Positions 25,553 to 33,860 of a stretch of DNA of 64,000 nucleotides are shown piece after piece. Within the stretch, counting starts at the first letter, position 1. Each line of letters opens with the position of its first letter. Below the pieces are notes generated by a model that did no database searches, had not been told where the DNA came from, and saw only the letters and a list, made by a program, of their open reading frames with translations. Source of the stretch: Nesterenkonia sandarakina (GTDB lineage: Bacteria > Actinomycetota > Actinomycetes > Actinomycetales > Micrococcaceae); contig NZ_JACCFQ010000001.1 in the NCBI RefSeq assembly GCF_013410215.1, positions 2,108,001-2,172,000 of the forward strand. Direction: 5' to 3'. Both the position numbers and the translations under genes were made by a program.

Positions 25553-26851
25553 GTGGTGCCGATGTCGAGTAGTCAAACGCAAGATGAACATCCCAGAAGT
25601 GCCCGCTGGCTGAGCTGGCTGAAATCCTGGCCGTACACCCTCGGGGTGAGCGTGTCCCTGGTCATCGGGGCCATCTCGGTGATCGCCTCGGTGTCCGTGG
25701 ATGTGGCGCTGCGAGACCCCGATGGATTCCTCGGCCCCGCCTGGGTGCGGCTGCCGCTGCTGGGGCTGCTGCTCTTCGCCGTGGGACTGGTGCCCGCCGC
25801 AGTTCGACGCTCCGGCTGGAAGAACATCGGCCCCGGCGTCGTCGACGTGCTGCGTTACGAATGGAGCCTTCGGCGACTCCTCTACATCGCAACCGGCTTG
25901 GCCACGTTCTACGTCTGCTACGTCGGGTACCGGAACCTCAAGAACGTCCTGCCGGTCCACCGCGACGGCGTCCTGTTCGACCAGGAGCTCCTGGAGCTGG
26001 ACAAGTGGATGTTCGGGGGTGTGGATCCTGCGATCGTGCTCCACGACATGTTCGGCGTCGACTTCACCGCCCAGGTGCTCTCCTTCGTCTACATGGCCTA
26101 CCTGCCGCTGATCCCCATCACCCTGGGGATCTTTCTGGTGCTCAACCGCAACCTTGCGGTGGGCGCCTGGTACGCCACCACGCTGAGCCTGAACTGGGTC
26201 ATCGGGACCGCGAGCTACTACCTCTATCCGGCGCTGGGCCCGATCTACGCCCGCCCGGACCTCTACGCCAGCCTCCCCGACACCACCGTGGCTGGTCTGC
26301 AGGATGCCCTGTTGAACAACCGCTTGCAGTTCCTCTCCAACCCCGAGTCCAGCGAGGTGATCCACGGCGTCGCCGCCTTCGCCTCGCTGCACACCTCGAT
26401 CACCTTCGCCGCGGCCTACTTCATGCAGCGCACCGGACAGCACCTCGGCGTGCGGATCTTCGCCTGGACGTTCTTCGGGCTGACGGTGCTCGCGACGTTG
26501 TACTTCGGCTGGCATTACATCGTCGATGACATCGTCGGGGTCATCATCGGATACCTGGCGGTGGCGATTGCCGCCGCTGCCACCGGTCACGGGTTCTTCG
26601 GCGAGAAGAGCATTGTCGCCAAGGCGCTGAACCGCCGCAGGCTCACCGAAGGCCAGGGCCAGGTGCGCGATGCGGTGGACCACCAGATCCACCACCACGC
26701 TGCGGCCCAGGACGCGGGCAAGCGCTCGGTCCAGCACCAGCACCAGCACCAGCACCCGGATCACCATCTGGCCCAGCAGCCCAGCGCCGCCCAGGATCGG
26801 CGCCCGCGCCAGAATGCTCCACTTCAGGACCCGCGGCACGAACCGTCCTGA
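25553..26851 (+). CDS. PAP2-superfamily membrane phosphatase/phosphotransferase with His-rich tail
   Basis: A 432-residue membrane protein. Hydrophobic segments are followed by the PAP2 pattern: a divergent first motif near TASYYLYPALGPIYARP, then FASLHTSITFAAAYF (SxH) and YFGWHYIVDDIVGVIIGY with the catalytic His and Asp. The layout resembles inositol phosphorylceramide synthase-like PAP2 proteins, which act on lipid phosphates. The cytoplasmic tail ends in a run of His/Gln (HQHQHQHQH) coded by CAGCAC repeats at about 26731-26756, perhaps metal-binding. The start could be GTG 25553, GTG 25556 or ATG 25562; none has a strong site. Confidence 0.82.
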   Translation: MVPMSSSQTQDEHPRSARWLSWLKSWPYTLGVSVSLVIGAISVIASVSVDVALRDPDGFLGPAWVRLPLLGLLLFAVGLVPAAVRRSGWKNIGPGVVDVLRYEWSLRRLLYIATGLATFYVCYVGYRNLKNVLPVHRDGVLFDQELLELDKWMFGGVDPAIVLHDMFGVDFTAQVLSFVYMAYLPLIPITLGIFLVLNRNLAVGAWYATTLSLNWVIGTASYYLYPALGPIYARPDLYASLPDTTVAGLQDALLNNRLQFLSNPESSEVIHGVAAFASLHTSITFAAAYFMQRTGQHLGVRIFAWTFFGLTVLATLYFGWHYIVDDIVGVIIGYLAVAIAAAATGHGFFGEKSIVAKALNRRRLTEGQGQVRDAVDHQIHHHAAAQDAGKRSVQHQHQHQHPDHHLAQQPSAAQDRRPRQNAPLQDPRHEPS

Positions 26852-26914
26852 GTCGCCAGGGGGCCGCTCGTTGGATGAGGGCCTCAGGTCCTGCCGGCCC
26901 GCTGTGCGGCATAA

Positions 26915-27625
26915 TCAGCGATCGAACAGTGCCCCGAGCCGCTTCGCGCGCGCCGGGTGGCCGGCCAGGCGGAGCCCGTGCCAGGCGGTGACCTGATTGG
27001 CCGTGAGCACCGGGACGCCCAGGGCGTCCTCGAGCTGGGGGAGCACAGCGATCGTGTGCAGCGCGGTGTCCGGGATCAGCAGACACTGCGCCCCGGTCAG
27101 ATCTGCGGCGCGAGCGGTGTCCAACACCCATGCGGCGTCCAACCGGCCGGCGTCCTCACCGCTGGGTACCCCGTAGCTGGACAGCGCGGTCACCGTGATC
27201 CCGTTCTGCTGGAGGAACCGGACGAAGTACCCGGCGACCTCCCGTGGGTAGGTCGCAGCCACGGCAACCTGACTCAGTTCCAGATGGTGCACCGCTGCCG
27301 CGAAGGCCAGTGAGGTGGAGGAGGAGGGGACACCGACGGCATCCTTGATCCATCCGGCCTGGTCCCGGGATCCGTCCTGGCCATAGACGAAGCTGCCCGA
27401 GGTGCACGCCCAGATGGCTGCGTCGGGGGAGAGCTCGCGAGCCTGCTCTGCGGCGGGCACCAGATTCTCCCGCGAACCCAGGGCCAGCAAGGCGTCGACG
27501 TCGTGCTCCGTGCTGCCCTCCCAGGTGTGGATCACGGGGAAGGAGACGTCCGGAATGAGCCTCTCAAGAGCGGGGAACTCGTCCTCCGCGCTGTAACCCG
27601 GGTAGAGGATGGCGAGGGTGTGCAT
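26915..27625 (-). CDS. Maleate isomerase/arylmalonate decarboxylase-family protein (Asp/Glu racemase superfamily)
   Basis: A 236-residue Asp/Glu racemase-fold protein. The first half keeps the catalytic-loop Cys in AIWACTSGSFVYG (about residue 93). The second half, where the family normally has a second Cys in an SCT-type motif, reads LLIPDTALHTI, so that Cys is Asp. TANQVTAWHGLRLAG is the usual C-terminal block. These enzymes isomerise or racemise dicarboxylic acids through a Cys-stabilised enediolate. It is divergent from DUF3830 and a second family member, with a GntR-type palindrome between. GAGAGGG precedes the ATG. Substrate unknown. Confidence 0.8.
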   Translation of the reverse strand: MHTLAILYPGYSAEDEFPALERLIPDVSFPVIHTWEGSTEHDVDALLALGSRENLVPAAEQARELSPDAAIWACTSGSFVYGQDGSRDQAGWIKDAVGVPSSSTSLAFAAAVHHLELSQVAVAATYPREVAGYFVRFLQQNGITVTALSSYGVPSGEDAGRLDAAWVLDTARAADLTGAQCLLIPDTALHTIAVLPQLEDALGVPVLTANQVTAWHGLRLAGHPARAKRLGALFDR

Positions 27626-27734
27626 CGTGGGGCCCTCTCATGATGCGGTCGGTGCCTGCGGTCGGTGCCTGTACCCCCTGCCTGCGGAACATCGCCCGAG
27701 GTGGGGTGCGTGCCTTTCAGAGAAACTACCGGTA

Positions 27735-27748
27735 GATTGTCGACAATC
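27735..27748. promoter_or_regulatory. GATTGTCGACAATC palindrome, candidate GntR-family operator
   Basis: A perfect 14-bp palindrome in the divergent intergenic region, 110 nt from one start and 49 nt from the other. TTGTCGACAA-type sites are typical targets of FadR-subfamily GntR repressors. No GntR gene is present in the window. Confidence 0.6.
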
Positions 27749-27796
27749 ATAGAGCGCGCGCACGGTGACCGCACTCGCTTCGGATGGAGGCTCTTG

Positions 27797-28300
27797 ATGA
27801 CTCGATACCTCACCATCACCTTGGGCAGGCGCGGCGTCACGGCCCGCGCTCGCCTGCTCGACAACGAAGCCCCGCGCACCGCCGAGGCCGTGTGGCGGGC
27901 CCTGCCCCAGTCCGGACAGGTCTTCCACGGCAAGTTCGCGCGCAATGAGATCTACGCACTCTTCCCAGCCTTCGCCGCAGAGGAGCCCGGCCCGGAGAAT
28001 CAGACGGTCACACCGATCCCGGGGGACCTGTGCTATTTCACCTTCGATGGTGTCCTGGAGAACCCCGCCTATGGGTATGACGCGTCTGCAGGCACCGGTG
28101 AGAACCGGTTGCTGATCGATCTTGCCGTCTTCTACGGACGCAACAACCTGCTGATCAACGGCGACGTCGGCTGGGTGCCCGGGAATGTCTTCGCCACGGT
28201 CGAGGAGGGTCTCGTCGAGCTGGCCGAAGCGTGTCAGGACATCTGGATGGGCGGCGCTCGCGGGGAGACGCTCAGCTTCGACCGCGCCGAGACGGTCTGA
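27797..28300 (+). CDS. DUF3830 family protein (cyclophilin-like fold)
   Basis: A 167-residue protein that follows the DUF3830 pattern throughout: MTRYLTITLGRRGVTARARL, LDNEAPRTAEAVWRALP, then FHGKFARNEIYALFPAFA, TVTPIPGDLCYFTF and YGRNNLLINGDVGWVPGNVF. The family is found almost only beside maleate isomerase/hydantoinase-type catabolic genes, as here. Its biochemical role is unknown; the fold is cyclophilin-like. The ATG at 27797 has GGAGG at a suitable distance and matches the usual family start. Co-directional with the next racemase-family gene, 67 nt away. Confidence 0.85.
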   Translation: MTRYLTITLGRRGVTARARLLDNEAPRTAEAVWRALPQSGQVFHGKFARNEIYALFPAFAAEEPGPENQTVTPIPGDLCYFTFDGVLENPAYGYDASAGTGENRLLIDLAVFYGRNNLLINGDVGWVPGNVFATVEEGLVELAEACQDIWMGGARGETLSFDRAETV

Positions 28301-28367
28301 GAATCCCGGCCACGGCACGCGCCCAGGCTTGCCACACCCAACCGCCCCAGAGTTCGGAGGAGCAGAG

Positions 28368-29135
28368 ATGACACCGGAGGCTCAGGGAGTCCTGCCCCAT
28401 GCACCGGCCCGCCGGGCGCTCGGTGTCGTCGTGCCCTTCGATATGGAGCTTGACGCCGAGCTGTGGCGCTGGCTGCCGAACGACGTCGACCTGCTGGTCA
28501 CCCGGACCCCGTTCTTCGACGACGTGGTCACCGTGGAGTTCGCCCGGGAAGTGGCGCAGACGCGGGTAGTCGCCGAGGGCGTCCGCAGCGTCACCGCCGG
28601 TCGTGCGGAAGCCGTGCTCTATGCCTGCGCCTCGGGGAGCTTTGTGCATGGCCGGGCAGGGCAGGAAGAGCTTGTCCGCGCGATGACTGCTGCCGGTTCG
28701 CGAGACGCGGTGACCACCTCTGGCGCGATCGTGGAAGCTCTTGGGGTCCTCGGAATTCGTCATGTCTCGATCGCGACGCCCTACACCTCGGCGCTTTCGC
28801 TCCTGCTGGGATCCTTCCTCAACGAGTACGGCGTCACCATGGCCGGTCATGCCGCGCTGGGGCTCGACCAGCGGATCTGGGAGGTGCCCTACGCCCAGAC
28901 GGCGGAGCTGATCCGGCAGGCCGATGCGCCCGAGGCTGAGGCGATCGTGGTCAGCTGCACCAATCTGCCCACTTATGACCTCATCGCACCGTTGGAGGCT
29001 CAACTGGGCAAGCCCATCGTCACCGCCAATCAGGCCACCATGTGGGCCGGGCTCCGGCGTCTGGGGCGGCTCGCCAATGGGGAGCGGCAGTCGCTGCTGC
29101 ATGTTCCGGCACATGCTGAGCTTCCCGGTCTCTGA
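28368..29135 (+). CDS. Second maleate isomerase/Asp-Glu racemase-family protein
   Basis: A 255-residue paralogue of the gene at 26915, with both active-site cysteines: LYACASGSFVHG (about residue 88) and AIVVSCTNLPTYDLI (about residue 196). Other family marks are RALGVVVPFDMELD at the start and TANQATMWAGLRRLG near the end. The two-Cys state fits a racemase or cis-trans isomerase. The ATG is preceded by GGAGGAG. Together with DUF3830 and the divergent single-Cys paralogue it probably forms a small catabolic pathway for a dicarboxylate or substituted malonate. No transporter is encoded next to it. Confidence 0.82.
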   Translation: MTPEAQGVLPHAPARRALGVVVPFDMELDAELWRWLPNDVDLLVTRTPFFDDVVTVEFAREVAQTRVVAEGVRSVTAGRAEAVLYACASGSFVHGRAGQEELVRAMTAAGSRDAVTTSGAIVEALGVLGIRHVSIATPYTSALSLLLGSFLNEYGVTMAGHAALGLDQRIWEVPYAQTAELIRQADAPEAEAIVVSCTNLPTYDLIAPLEAQLGKPIVTANQATMWAGLRRLGRLANGERQSLLHVPAHAELPGL

Positions 29136-29182
29136 CCCCGCTCTGACAAGCAGCTCCCTGTCTCTGGGATGTGGGTCCCTGT

Positions 29183-29188
29183 TAGTGT
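29183..29188 (+). promoter_or_regulatory. -10 box (TAGTGT) upstream of the DUF4870 gene
   Basis: TAGTGT with the GGAG site at 29219-29222 supports a leadered transcript and the GTG start at 29229 rather than GTG 29223, which would directly abut the GGAG. Confidence 0.4.
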
Positions 29189-29228
29189 CCTTGGGGAACT
29201 AAAAGATCCTGAACATTCTGGAGTGACT

Positions 29229-29627
29229 GTGGACTACTCGACTGCGCCAGCCCCGGCACCGCAACCCATGACCGAAGGGGAGGAGCAGGGGTGGGGCGTC
29301 GGGATCCATCTCGGTGGCTTCATCGCATGGTTCCTCGGTCCGCTGGTGCTCTGGCTGGTCTTCCGCTCGCGCAGCCGGATGTTGGATGATCACGGGCGGG
29401 CCACTCTGAACTGGCACCTCACCTTCATCGTCATAGGGGTGCCTCTTGTCTTTGTCGGAGCGGTGCTCGTGTTCATCGACCCGATGGTCTTCCTTGTGGT
29501 GTGGCTGCTCACCGCTCTGTTGATGCTCCTGGCATTGATCTTCGCGATCCGCGGCGCCATCGCGGCCTTCAACCGTCGCCCCTACCGGTACCCGCTGAGC
29601 ATCCCTTTCTTCACCCGGCAGCACTGA
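29229..29627 (+). CDS. DUF4870-like small membrane protein
   Basis: A 132-residue protein with a short Pro/Ala-rich head and three hydrophobic segments: HLGGFIAWFLGPLVLWLVF, LTFIVIGVPLVFVGAVLVF and VVWLLTALLMLLALIFAI. LDDHGRATLNWHLTF between the first two is the DUF4870 signature (an HG..ALNW loop). The function of this family is unknown. The end FNRRPYRYPLSIPFFTRQH is also typical. Stands alone between the racemase operon and arsC, which is convergent. Confidence 0.78.
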   Translation: MDYSTAPAPAPQPMTEGEEQGWGVGIHLGGFIAWFLGPLVLWLVFRSRSRMLDDHGRATLNWHLTFIVIGVPLVFVGAVLVFIDPMVFLVVWLLTALLMLLALIFAIRGAIAAFNRRPYRYPLSIPFFTRQH

Positions 29628-29695
29628 CGCCGCTGAGTCCTGACGATTCCGAGCCTGAGTGCGTGAGTGCCTCAGCGCCTCACCGTCTAAGCGCC

Positions 29696-30328
29696 TCAGG
29701 CGGCGAGTTCCTGGACCCGGCTCCGCAGGACCTCGCGCACGCTGCGGACACCTTCGAGGTCCAGCGCCGCAGGGTCGCTGATGTTCCAGTCCTCGTACCG
29801 CTTTCCGGGGTAGATCGGGCAGGTGTCGCCGCAGCCCATGGTGATGACCACGTCGGCGGCCTGGACGACGTCGTCGGTGAGGGGTTTCGGGAACTGCTCC
29901 TCAAGGCTGATGCCGATCTCCTCCATGGCGGTGACCACGTTCGCGTCGAGGTGCTCGGCGGGCATCGACCCCGCGGAACGGACGTTGATCGCGCCCTGGG
30001 CGAGGTCCTTGAGCAGTGCCGCTGCCATTTGGGAACGTCCAGCGTTCTGCACGCAGACGAACAGGACCTCCGGGGTCCCGCTGGGCTGTTTGCCCTGGGC
30101 GTGGGCCAGGGCGCTGAGGCGGTCCTGCGCAAAGCGGCGGGTGAGGATCGGGAGGTAAGTCTTGATCTTGGCCGTGCGGGCCAGAGCCGCATAGGACTCG
30201 AAGACGTAGCGCTCGATCGTCTCGGCGGCGAACCCCCCGCTGTACGTCGCGGCGAGTTCCTCACTGATCCGGTGCAGGACGTGTTCATGTGCGCCGGTGG
30301 CGTCCTCGGCGGGGGATGGTGTGCTCAT
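29696..30328 (-). CDS. arsC: Arsenate reductase, LMW-PTP type with N-terminal three-helix domain
   Basis: A 210-residue cytoplasmic enzyme. Residues 1-80 form the helical domain (VLHRISEELAATYSGGFAAE) found in actinobacterial ArsC proteins. Residues about 87-205 are a low-molecular-weight phosphatase fold with the catalytic loop FVCVQNAGRSQMAAALL (CX5R), plus SAGSMPAEHLDANVV and the VVITMGCGDTCPIYPG resolving-cysteine region. It converts arsenate to arsenite, using mycothiol/mycoredoxin or thioredoxin in related species. No arsenite exporter or ArsR gene is next to it. The ATG at 30328 follows GGAGGG; the longer in-frame extension is rejected. Confidence 0.88.
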   Translation of the reverse strand: MSTPSPAEDATGAHEHVLHRISEELAATYSGGFAAETIERYVFESYAALARTAKIKTYLPILTRRFAQDRLSALAHAQGKQPSGTPEVLFVCVQNAGRSQMAAALLKDLAQGAINVRSAGSMPAEHLDANVVTAMEEIGISLEEQFPKPLTDDVVQAADVVITMGCGDTCPIYPGKRYEDWNISDPAALDLEGVRSVREVLRSRVQELAA

Positions 30329-30410
30329 GGTCTGGTCCCTCCAGGTGTGCGGGTCAGCAGGTGTGTGGAGCAGAAGGCGTCCGCGGCGGCGGGTAGCGGC
30401 CATCTGGAAG

Positions 30411-30461
30411 ATTGATGGCTGTCGATATTGAGTATGGGGAGATAGATCGACGCTTGTCAAT
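30411..30461. promoter_or_regulatory. Imperfect dyad between arsC and the Eis-like gene
   Basis: The half-sites ATTGATGGCTGTCGATAT (30411-30428) and, inverted, ATTGACAAGCGTCGATCT (30444-30461) share ATTGA and GTCGAT. They lie in an AT-richer stretch between the divergent starts. Possibly a regulator-binding site; the regulator is unknown. Confidence 0.35.
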
Positions 30462-30531
30462 GAAATCCCTGCCGGTCCTGTCCCGACTCTCGTCTGGCCC
30501 CCGCACCACCGGAGCGATAATGTTGTGGATC

Positions 30532-31971
30532 GTGGCAGACCAACACGCACCCCAGAAGCCCGAGATCGCCCCGCTCGCCGCAGGCCTGCGCAGCGAGACC
30601 TTCCCCGTGTCCATGAACCCGGACGGCAAAACGGTGAACGCGAAGATCGCGGCCTTCATTCGGACCGCCGAGCAGGGGTTCTATGAGCCCTGGCTCAGCG
30701 ACGAGCAGATCAACCACATCGGACAGGTCCTGATCAAGGACGAGCAGACCATCACTGCGGTCTACGTGGACCGGGACGACGCCGCCGAGGCAGCCTGGGG
30801 CAGCGCCCATACGCAGGTCGGGTTCGACGCCGACCATCCGGTCGGTACGTTCCTCGACTACGACAAGACGCTCAACGCCGGGGGGCCGGACGGCCCGATC
30901 GACGCCCGGCTGATCACCGTGGTCACGGTGAGCCCGAGCTTCCGCCGCCGTGGCATCCTCAAGCACATGATGACCTCCGCGCTGGCTCGCGCGGTGGAGG
31001 ACGGCGTGCCCGTGGCCGCGCTCACCGTGTCCGAGGGTGGCATCTACGGCCGATTCGGCTTCGGCTGCGCCACCCGCGAGGCCAACATCCAGGTGGACCT
31101 CGGAGAAGGCCACGGCCAGGGCTTCGCGCTGCGCCGCGAGCCGGCCGGACGGGTCATCTCCGCAGACCCGGTCAAGCTCGACGAGGTCATCGGTACCAGC
31201 TTCGAAGCCTTCCACCACCGCACCCGCGGCTCCATCGGCCGGCAGCAGACTTACCAGAAGGCCGCCACAGCGCGCTGGAACCCCGAGGACCTCAGCTCCT
31301 GGAACCGCAAGCTCCGCGCCGCCGTCCACGTCCGCGAGGACGGCAGCATCGGCGGCTACGTGACCTACCGGCACGAAGGCTGGGAGACCGAGCCCAGCAC
31401 CATCCGCATCGGCGACCTGATCGCCGCCGACGACCAGAGCCACCTGGCACTGTGGGACTACATCGCCGGGCTCGACATCGTCCGCCGGGCCACCATGCGC
31501 ACCGCACCGCTGGCTGACCCGCTGCAACACGCGCTGGTGAACCCGCGCAGCTACAAGGTCACCGGGCTCCGCGACCTGCTCTGGGTCCGGATCCTCGACG
31601 TGGTGAAGGCCCTGGAAGGTCGCGCCTGGAACGTCGACGGCGCCTTCCGGCTCGACGTTGAGGACGCCATGGGCATCACCGGTGGCAGCTTCACGGTCCA
31701 GGTCGACGACGGCGCCGCTACTGTCACCCGCGCCGCTGCGGCTGACGCACCGGTCGCCCCAGCAGCCGGGTCCACCGCCGAGGATCACTCAGCGGAACTG
31801 CCGACGCTCCAGGTCAGCGTGGAAACCCTGGGCTCGCTCTACCTGGGCGACGTCTCGGTGCGCACGCTGCACGCCGCCCGGCGGCTCGGCGAGACCACCG
31901 CGGCAGACGTGGAGCGGATCTCTCGGATCATGGACCTCTCGGCACCGCCCTTCTGTGCCACGCATTTCTGA
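30532..31971 (+). CDS. Eis-like GNAT N-acetyltransferase (two GNAT modules plus SCP2-like C-terminal domain)
   Basis: A 479-residue protein of the Eis family. The N-terminal GNAT module has VVTVSPSFRRRGILKHMM, the acetyl-CoA pyrophosphate loop with Arg-Arg-x-Gly, and ALTVSEGGIYGRFGFGCAT. A middle GNAT-like module follows (GGYVTYRHEGWE). The SCP2-like end includes LGSLYLGDVSVRTLHAARRL and a free carboxyl terminus ending in Phe, important in Eis enzymes. Eis proteins acetylate amines such as aminoglycosides or protein lysines. Start: GTG 30532 with TAATGT just upstream; ATG 30520 with GGAG is an alternative (483 residues). Confidence 0.88.
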   Translation: MADQHAPQKPEIAPLAAGLRSETFPVSMNPDGKTVNAKIAAFIRTAEQGFYEPWLSDEQINHIGQVLIKDEQTITAVYVDRDDAAEAAWGSAHTQVGFDADHPVGTFLDYDKTLNAGGPDGPIDARLITVVTVSPSFRRRGILKHMMTSALARAVEDGVPVAALTVSEGGIYGRFGFGCATREANIQVDLGEGHGQGFALRREPAGRVISADPVKLDEVIGTSFEAFHHRTRGSIGRQQTYQKAATARWNPEDLSSWNRKLRAAVHVREDGSIGGYVTYRHEGWETEPSTIRIGDLIAADDQSHLALWDYIAGLDIVRRATMRTAPLADPLQHALVNPRSYKVTGLRDLLWVRILDVVKALEGRAWNVDGAFRLDVEDAMGITGGSFTVQVDDGAATVTRAAAADAPVAPAAGSTAEDHSAELPTLQVSVETLGSLYLGDVSVRTLHAARRLGETTAADVERISRIMDLSAPPFCATHF

Positions 31972-31996
31972 GCGAGCCTGCAGGCCGCGACGTCGG

Positions 31997-32026
31997 TTGA
32001 TTCGGGTTGGATCACCGGTATAAACT
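31997..32026 (+). promoter_or_regulatory. rpsA promoter
   Basis: TTGATT (31997-32002), an 18-nt spacer, and TAAACT (32021-32026; TATAAA overlaps it). This would give a leader of about 200 nt before rpsA, long enough for S1 autoregulation, which is known in other bacteria. Confidence 0.65.
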
Positions 32027-32235
32027 GACCCAGCGCGTTCTACGCACAGAGTCGACCCCGACATCTGATGCAGATCATGCTCGAGGGTCCGCCCTTCGGC
32101 GTCACCGCCGGAATCGGGACCAGGCGAGCTTCCCCTGTTCATCTGTCCAGCACTGTGTGCACCAGAGTGCCATCTTGCATGGCAAGCCCGTGCACTGACC
32201 AAGCCAGCCACAATCCATATCGGAGCCCCTACTAC

Positions 32236-33735
32236 ATGACCCCCACCACCACTGCCCCACAGGTCGCCGTCAATGACATCGGCACCGCAGAAGAGTTCCT
32301 CGCCGCGGTAGACGCGACTATGAAGTACTTCAACGACGGAGACCTCGTTGAGGGCACCATCGTCAAGGTCGACCGCGATGAGGTCCTCCTCGACATCGGG
32401 TACAAGACCGAAGGCGTCATCCCGTCCCGCGAGCTGTCCATCAAGCATGATGTGAACCCGGACGAGGTCGTCGCCGTCGGCGATCTGGTGGAGGCTCTGG
32501 TCCTCACCAAGGAGGACAAAGAAGGCCGCCTGATCCTCTCCAAGAAGCGCGCACAGTACGAGCGCGCCTGGGGCGACATCGAGCGCATCAAGGAAGAGGA
32601 CGGCGTCGTCTCCGGCACCGTCATCGAGGTCGTCAAGGGCGGCCTCATCCTCGACATCGGCCTGCGCGGCTTCCTGCCCGCATCGCTGGTCGAGATGCGC
32701 CGTGTCCGCGATCTCGCGCCGTACATCGGCCAGGAGATCGAAGCCAAGATCATCGAGCTGGACAAGAACCGCAACAACGTGGTCCTCTCCCGCCGTGCAT
32801 GGCTGGAGCAGACCCAGTCCGAGGTCCGCTCCTCCTTCCTGAACAAGCTCGAGCGCGGCCAGGTCCGCACCGGCACCGTCTCCTCGATCGTGAACTTCGG
32901 TGCGTTCGTGGATCTCGGCGGCGTCGACGGTCTGGTTCACGTCTCGGAGCTCTCCTGGAAGCACATCGATCACCCGAACGAGGTTGTCGAGGTCGGCCAG
33001 GAAGTCACCGTGGAGGTCCTCGAGGTGGACATGGATCGCGAGCGCGTCTCGCTGTCCCTGAAGGCCACCCAGGAGGATCCGTGGCAGACCTTCGCCCGCA
33101 CGCACGCGCTGGGCCAGGTCGTCCCCGGCAAGGTCACCAAGCTGGTGCCCTTCGGTGCATTCGTCCGCGTGGAAGACGGCATCGAGGGTCTGGTGCACAT
33201 CTCCGAGCTGGCAGTGCGCCACGTTGATCTCGCCGAGCAGGTCGTCTCCGTCAATGACGAGCTCTTCGTGAAGGTCATCGACATCGACCTCGAGCGCCGC
33301 CGCATCAGCCTCTCGCTGAAGCAGGCCAACGAGGGTGTCGATCCCGAGGGTGCCGAGTTCGATCCGGCCGTCTACGGCATGGACGCCGAGTACGACGACG
33401 CCGGCAACTACAAGTACCCCGAGGGCTTCGACCCGGAGACCAACGAGTGGATGGAAGGCTACGACGAGCAGCGTTCCACCTGGGAGGCTCAGTACGCCAA
33501 GGCCCAGGAGCGTTGGGAAGCTCACAAGAAGCAGGTCCTGGCAGCAGTCGAGGCCGACGCCGAGGCCGCCGCACAGGCGACCGTCGGTTCCAGCTCCTCG
33601 AGCAGCTCCAGCAAGTCTGAGCCTGCTCCGTCGAACTACTCCTCCTCGCAGAACACCTCCTCCGAGGATGCCGGCACGCTGGCCTCCGACGAGGCGCTGG
33701 CTGCGCTGCGCGAGAAGCTCACCGGAAACAGCTGA
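32236..33735 (+). CDS. rpsA: 30S ribosomal protein S1
   Basis: A 499-residue protein with four S1 RNA-binding repeats: GDLVEGTIVKVDRDEVLLDI (about residue 36), VVSGTVIEVVKGGLILDIGL (about 125), GQVRTGTVSSIVNFGAFVDL (about 210) and PGKVTKLVPFGAFVRVEDGI (about 295). Then come an acidic Tyr/Asp-rich segment and a Ser-rich tail of about 60 residues. Four repeats are usual in actinobacteria (six in proteobacteria). S1 helps load mRNA onto the 30S subunit. The ATG is at 32236; upstream in-frame codons belong to the leader. CGGAG is the only ribosome-binding element, 13 nt upstream. Confidence 0.96.
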   Translation: MTPTTTAPQVAVNDIGTAEEFLAAVDATMKYFNDGDLVEGTIVKVDRDEVLLDIGYKTEGVIPSRELSIKHDVNPDEVVAVGDLVEALVLTKEDKEGRLILSKKRAQYERAWGDIERIKEEDGVVSGTVIEVVKGGLILDIGLRGFLPASLVEMRRVRDLAPYIGQEIEAKIIELDKNRNNVVLSRRAWLEQTQSEVRSSFLNKLERGQVRTGTVSSIVNFGAFVDLGGVDGLVHVSELSWKHIDHPNEVVEVGQEVTVEVLEVDMDRERVSLSLKATQEDPWQTFARTHALGQVVPGKVTKLVPFGAFVRVEDGIEGLVHISELAVRHVDLAEQVVSVNDELFVKVIDIDLERRRISLSLKQANEGVDPEGAEFDPAVYGMDAEYDDAGNYKYPEGFDPETNEWMEGYDEQRSTWEAQYAKAQERWEAHKKQVLAAVEADAEAAAQATVGSSSSSSSSKSEPAPSNYSSSQNTSSEDAGTLASDEALAALREKLTGNS

Positions 33736-33775
33736 ACCACGCAGGCGGATCACTGATCCCGCCTGAGTGAGACGA

Positions 33776-33813
33776 AGAAGGCCGGTTCCACCCTCGGGTG
33801 GAACCGGCCTTCT
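33776..33813. terminator. Bidirectional terminator between rpsA and the convergent methyltransferase
   Basis: AGAAGGCCGGTTCCACC and its exact complement flank a CTCG loop region, an almost perfect 17-18 bp stem. A-rich (GAAGAAG) and T/C-rich (TTCTCT) flanks allow it to serve both strands. Confidence 0.85.
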
Positions 33814-33860
33814 CTGCGTCTGCAACGTTCCGCGTGCGCCCGATGCCCGCGGCAGCGGCC

